Shown here: positions 61,025 to 64,000 of the stretch, one piece after another | Layout: the number at the start of each line of letters is the position of its first letter | How positions within the stretch are numbered: position 1 is the stretch's first letter | Assembly (NCBI GenBank): GCA_910585205.1 | Contig: CAJUCC010000025.1 | Location: 3,829-67,828 of the forward strand | Direction: 5' to 3' | Source of the DNA: an uncultured Lachnospiraceae bacterium | GTDB lineage: Bacteria; Bacillota; Clostridia; Lachnospirales; Lachnospiraceae | Length of the DNA stretch: 64,000 nucleotides | Notes under the pieces: model-generated | Database searches by the model: none | The model's input: the letters and a program-made list of their open reading frames with translations, nothing else | What the model was told of the DNA's origin: nothing | Program-made: the position numbers and the translations under genes

Positions 61025-61053
61025 TTGAAAAAACAGGGCGGCTTTGCTATACT
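61025..61053 (+). promoter_or_regulatory. Promoter of pgi
   Basis: TTGAAA (61025-61030), 17-bp spacer, TATACT (61048-61053) with a TG extension (TGC) before the -10. The leader is about 78 nt. Confidence 0.82.
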
Positions 61054-61136
61054 GAGAACAGATTGGGCCGGAGTCTGCCGGTCCGAACTGGTAACAGGTA
61101 TTTCGGTAAATCATTTGGTGAAAAGGAGCAGAAAAA

Positions 61137-62486
61137 ATGAGTAAAAAAGTAACGTTTGACTATGGAAAAGCAGCGCCTTTTGTAAGTGAGAATGAGATCG
61201 TGTCCATGAAGAAACTGGTTATGGATGCCAAAGCGCTTCTTCTTTCCAGAGAGGGGGCGGGGAACGACTTCTTAGGGTGGATAGACCTTCCCGAGGATTA
61301 TGATAAGGAGGAGTTTGACAGAATTAAAAAAGCAGCCCGTAAGATTCAGGAGGATTCGGAAGTGCTGCTTGTGATCGGTATCGGCGGTTCTTATCTGGGA
61401 GCCAGAGCCGCAATCGAGTTTTTAAGACACAGCTTTTATAATATGGTGGATAAGAGCATTCGCAAGACGCCGGAAATTTATTTTGTCGGCAATTCCATCA
61501 GTTCCACATATATCAAACATCTGATGGACGTGATCGGGGAACGTGATTTTTCGATTAATATGATCTCCAAATCCGGCACGACGACAGAACCGGCTATCGC
61601 ATTCCGTGTATTTAAGGAAATGATGGAGAAAAAATACGGAAAAGAGGAAGCGGCAAAACGTATCTATGCCACAACCGATAAAGCGCGGGGATCGCTGAAG
61701 AAACTGGCGACTGAGGAAGGGTATGAAACATTTGTTGTACCGGATGACGTGGGCGGCCGTTTCTCCGTACTCACGGCGGTGGGTCTGCTCCCGATTGCTG
61801 TCAGCGGCGCCGATATTGACAAGCTGATGGAAGGTGCGCAGGCAGGCAGAAAATATGCGGTTGAGGCGGATTTTGACGACAATGACGCGCTGCAGTATGC
61901 GGCACTGCGCAATATTCTGTTACGCAAAGGAAAGACCGTTGAGATTCTTGCAAATTACGAACCGGGCGTTCATTTCGTATCCGAATGGTGGAAACAGCTT
62001 TACGGCGAAAGTGAGGGAAAGGATCAGAAAGGTATCCTTCCCGCCAGCGTGGATCTGACAACGGACCTGCATTCCATGGGACAGTTCATTCAGGACGGTG
62101 CGCGCATTATATTTGAAACCGTTCTGAATGTTGAGACTTCCCGGGAGGAAATTCTGATCGGGGAGGAGCCGGTTGATCTGGACGGTTTGAACTATCTGGC
62201 AGGGAAGACGGTGGACTTTGTCAATAAAAATGCCATGAACGGAACGATTCTCGCGCATACGGACGGACAGGTTCCCAATCTGATTGTCAATATACCGGAA
62301 GTAAATGAATTCTATCTCGGCCAGCTTTTCTATTTCTTTGAGTTTGCCTGCGGCGTGAGCGGTTATCTGCTCGGTGTAAATCCGTTCAATCAGCCGGGTG
62401 TGGAGAGCTATAAGAAAAATATGTTTGCGCTCCTCGGAAAACCGGGTTATGAAGCGCAGCGGGAAGAACTGTTAAAGAGATTATAA
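61137..62486 (+). CDS. pgi: Glucose-6-phosphate isomerase
   Basis: 449 residues, the short Firmicute form. It interconverts glucose 6-phosphate and fructose 6-phosphate in glycolysis. SIS-fold motifs: VIGIGGSYLGARAAIEFL, ISKSGTTTEPAIAFRVF, the active-site DVGGRFSVLTAVGLLPIA and the C-terminal NPFNQPGVESYKKNMFALL. SD AAAAGGAG precedes ATG 61137. The hydroxyacid dehydrogenase follows after 31 nt, probably in one operon. Confidence 0.97.
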   Translation: MSKKVTFDYGKAAPFVSENEIVSMKKLVMDAKALLLSREGAGNDFLGWIDLPEDYDKEEFDRIKKAARKIQEDSEVLLVIGIGGSYLGARAAIEFLRHSFYNMVDKSIRKTPEIYFVGNSISSTYIKHLMDVIGERDFSINMISKSGTTTEPAIAFRVFKEMMEKKYGKEEAAKRIYATTDKARGSLKKLATEEGYETFVVPDDVGGRFSVLTAVGLLPIAVSGADIDKLMEGAQAGRKYAVEADFDDNDALQYAALRNILLRKGKTVEILANYEPGVHFVSEWWKQLYGESEGKDQKGILPASVDLTTDLHSMGQFIQDGARIIFETVLNVETSREEILIGEEPVDLDGLNYLAGKTVDFVNKNAMNGTILAHTDGQVPNLIVNIPEVNEFYLGQLFYFFEFACGVSGYLLGVNPFNQPGVESYKKNMFALLGKPGYEAQREELLKRL

Positions 62487-62517
62487 AACGGCAGACAAAC
62501 AGAGACAAAGGAAAATT

Positions 62518-63477
62518 ATGAATATCGTAATATTAGAACGAGACAGTCTGGGAAGTGACATTGATGTCAGTTGCTACGAGAAGTTCGGAAATGTGACAAT
62601 CTACGGTAATACGGTCGAGCGGCAGGTGGCGCAGCGGGTCAAAGATGCGGAAATTATCATGGGGAACAAAGCGCCTATGAACGAACAGACATTGCGGGAT
62701 GCGGCGCATGTGAAACTGATCTGCCTGTTTTCCACCGGGTATGACTGTGTGGATCTGGCGTATTGCAAAAGCCGGGGCATTCGGGTTGCCAATGTGGTGG
62801 ATTATTGTACGGACGCCGTCTGCCAGCATACGTTTGCCATGTTGTTTTATCTGCTGGAACACCTGCGGCATTATGACGAATATGTCAAGAGCGGTGCGTA
62901 TGGTGAGCAGGAACGGTTTTCCAACTTCGACCTGCCGTTTATCGAATTGCAGGGCAAGACATGGGGAATCATCGGCATGGGCCACATCGGCAGAAAGGTG
63001 GCTTCCGTTGCACAGGCTTTCGGATGCAGGATTCTCTTTTATTCCGCGTCGGGAAAAAGCACCTGTACCGAATATGAGAGGGTGGATCTGGACACGCTGC
63101 TGTCCGCCGCTGATTTTCTCTCGCTGCACTGTCCGTTGAGCGACAGAACACGCGGCCTGATCGACAAGGATGCGCTGGTAAAGATGAAACGGACGGCGAT
63201 TCTTTTGAATGTGGCCCGCGGCCCGGTTATTGATAACGGCGATCTGTACTGGGCGCTTCAGAACGGGGAGATTGCGGCGGCGGGACTGGATGTACTGGAA
63301 AAGGAACCTATTACCTCCGACAATCTGCTCGGGCGGATTCAGGACAGCAATAAACTGTTGATTACACCACATCTGGCATGGGCGACGATAGAAGCCAGGA
63401 CCCGGATTGTGGAGGAAGTGTACCGTAATGTGGAAGCATATCTGCAGGGAACAGAGAGAAACATTGTCAATCCCTGA
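62518..63477 (+). CDS. D-isomer-specific 2-hydroxyacid dehydrogenase
   Basis: 319 residues. The NAD-binding domain has GIIGMGHIGRKVASVAQAFG. Catalytic residues are Arg in LNVARGPVIDNG, Glu in LDVLEKEPI and His in LLITPHLAWAT. The sequence resembles glycerate/hydroxypyruvate reductases, but 2-hydroxyacid substrates cannot be told apart by eye. SD AAAGGA precedes ATG 62518. Confidence 0.92.
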   Translation: MNIVILERDSLGSDIDVSCYEKFGNVTIYGNTVERQVAQRVKDAEIIMGNKAPMNEQTLRDAAHVKLICLFSTGYDCVDLAYCKSRGIRVANVVDYCTDAVCQHTFAMLFYLLEHLRHYDEYVKSGAYGEQERFSNFDLPFIELQGKTWGIIGMGHIGRKVASVAQAFGCRILFYSASGKSTCTEYERVDLDTLLSAADFLSLHCPLSDRTRGLIDKDALVKMKRTAILLNVARGPVIDNGDLYWALQNGEIAAAGLDVLEKEPITSDNLLGRIQDSNKLLITPHLAWATIEARTRIVEEVYRNVEAYLQGTERNIVNP

Positions 63478-63629
63478 TGTGTCGGATATTGCTATAAAAA
63501 TTAAGAAAGGTGGAGCGATTGCCCGGTTTGGTGATGGCTCTGCTTTTCTCTTATAGGGCAATATAGATAAAAATGAAAGAATAATTTAGGTAAAATAGTA
63601 GAAGATGTGGAGCGGAAAGCGAAACTGAC

Positions 63630-63657
63630 TTGACAGAACAGACAAAATTGCTATAAT
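63630..63657 (+). promoter_or_regulatory. Consensus promoter of kduI
   Basis: Perfect TTGACA (63630-63635), 16-bp spacer, perfect TATAAT (63652-63657). A promoter this strong for a catabolic gene is expected to be repressed. The preceding stretch (63478-63629) shows no gene and only a weak long-range repeat. Confidence 0.88.
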
Positions 63658-63663
63658 AAACAT

Positions 63664-63702
63664 AATTCCATATTACGGAAATTGGTTTCACAATATGGAA
63701 TT
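63664..63702 (+). promoter_or_regulatory. Inverted repeat at the kduI transcription start, candidate operator
   Basis: An 11-bp perfect arm pair AATTCCATATT (63664-63674) / AATATGGAATT (63692-63702) with a 17-nt centre that itself contains GAAA/TTTC half-sites. It begins about at the transcription start, a usual place for a repressor operator; an mRNA hairpin is the alternative. Confidence 0.65.
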
Positions 63703-63747
63703 CGCGGCATTGTTTTAGCCGCGCAGAGAGAAAGGATGGTCATTATC

Positions 63748-64000
63748 ATGGAGATCAGAACGGCGTCGTCACCGAAAGATGTAAAAAATTATACAACACA
63801 GCGTTTACGGGAAGAATTTTTAATTCAGGATTTGTTTGTACCCGGAGAGGTAAAGCTGGTTTACAGTCATATCGACAGGATCATTACCGGCGGGATTGTT
63901 CCCGTCACACCGCTTTCTCTGACGGCAGGGGAAGAACTGCGTGCGGAATATTTCCTGCAGAGAAGGGAAATGGGCGTTATTAATATCGGTGCAGAGGGTA
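63748..64000 (+). CDS. kduI: 5-keto-4-deoxyuronate isomerase (4-deoxy-L-threo-5-hexosulose-uronate ketol-isomerase), 3' end outside the window
   Basis: The first 84 residues are present. The sequence matches KduI by eye: LREEFLIQDLFVPGEVKLVYSHIDRIITGGIVPVT and AEYFLQRREMGVINIGAEG. The enzyme isomerises the unsaturated uronate product of pectin or glycosaminoglycan breakdown toward 2-keto-3-deoxygluconate. An ATG at 63736 is also in frame but too close to the SD AAAGGA; ATG 63748 is used. More uronate-catabolism genes are expected beyond the window. Confidence 0.92.
   Translation, partial: MEIRTASSPKDVKNYTTQRLREEFLIQDLFVPGEVKLVYSHIDRIITGGIVPVTPLSLTAGEELRAEYFLQRREMGVINIGAEG

Noticed and set aside
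63518..63562. Possible terminator ATTGCCC/GGGCAAT after the dehydrogenase gene
   Set aside because: The 31-nt loop and lack of a T-run make an intrinsic terminator unlikely.
1..64000. Insertion sequences, prophage, integrons, CRISPR arrays, defence islands
   Set aside because: No transposase, integrase, phage structural gene, Cas motif or restriction gene was recognised; the gene order is that of a conserved origin region.

Overview
The window is a contiguous piece of a Gram-positive, spore-forming-lineage chromosome spanning the replication origin, almost certainly Lachnospiraceae (Clostridia). The basis is gene order and family content: rpmH-rnpA-yidD-yidC-jag-mnmE-mnmG-rsmG-parA-parB to the left and dnaA-dnaN-S4-recF-gyrB-gyrA to the right. 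In addition there are DUF3881, DUF4446, DUF2508, BofA, a Lachnospiraceae-type flagellin, frequent TTG starts preceded by strong Shine-Dalgarno (SD) sequences, and AT-rich intergenic regions. No phage, insertion sequence, CRISPR array or rRNA operon is visible. Most genes left of about 21.1 kb lie on the minus strand and most to the right on the plus strand, as expected for two replichores leaving oriC.

Layout. 1-6.7 kb: the end of an AraC-type regulator, a monosaccharide ABC importer (binding protein, permease, double ATPase), an aldose 1-epimerase and a DUF3881 protein. 6.7-14.1 kb: serS, an HD-GYP protein, DUF4446, parB and parA with a parS cluster, a sensorless two-component pair and a divergent alpha/beta hydrolase. 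14.1-21.1 kb: tRNA modification, rRNA methylation and membrane insertion genes up to rpmH. 21.1-22.95 kb: bipartite oriC with DnaA boxes on both sides of dnaA. 22.9-33 kb: dnaN, recF, gyrase, a CPA2-type antiporter, tyrS and a HAD phosphatase. 33-36.8 kb: a lipid-anchorless secreted protein, a SIMPL protein, tRNA-Lys(CUU), tatD and rsmA. 36.9-41.8 kb: a 971-residue helical-repeat/degenerate AAA protein followed by glgB.

41.8-46.8 kb is a motility transcription unit: a 1035-residue protein with internal repeats and a FliK-like C-terminus, a flagellin and FliS. It is headed by a good sigma-28 promoter whose start point lies inside the preceding terminator hairpin. 47.1-57.1 kb is a complete monoderm Tad-type pilus locus: prepilin peptidase, TadZ, TadA, TadB, TadC, an Flp1-like pilin, a DUF5702 protein, two TadE-like pseudopilins, a second prepilin peptidase and an FHA protein. 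Three of these proteins carry the canonical Gly(-1)/Glu(+5) processing site. The first peptidase gene lacks an ordinary start codon behind its SD, and its start region can pair with the 5' end of the predicted transcript.

57.2-64 kb: a flavodoxin-SCP2 fusion, a HIT protein, murG, a TSCPD protein, a membrane protein of unknown function, pgi, a D-2-hydroxyacid dehydrogenase and the start of kduI behind a near-consensus promoter with an 11-bp inverted repeat. Functional calls rest on recognisable motifs and gene order read by eye; no database search was run.
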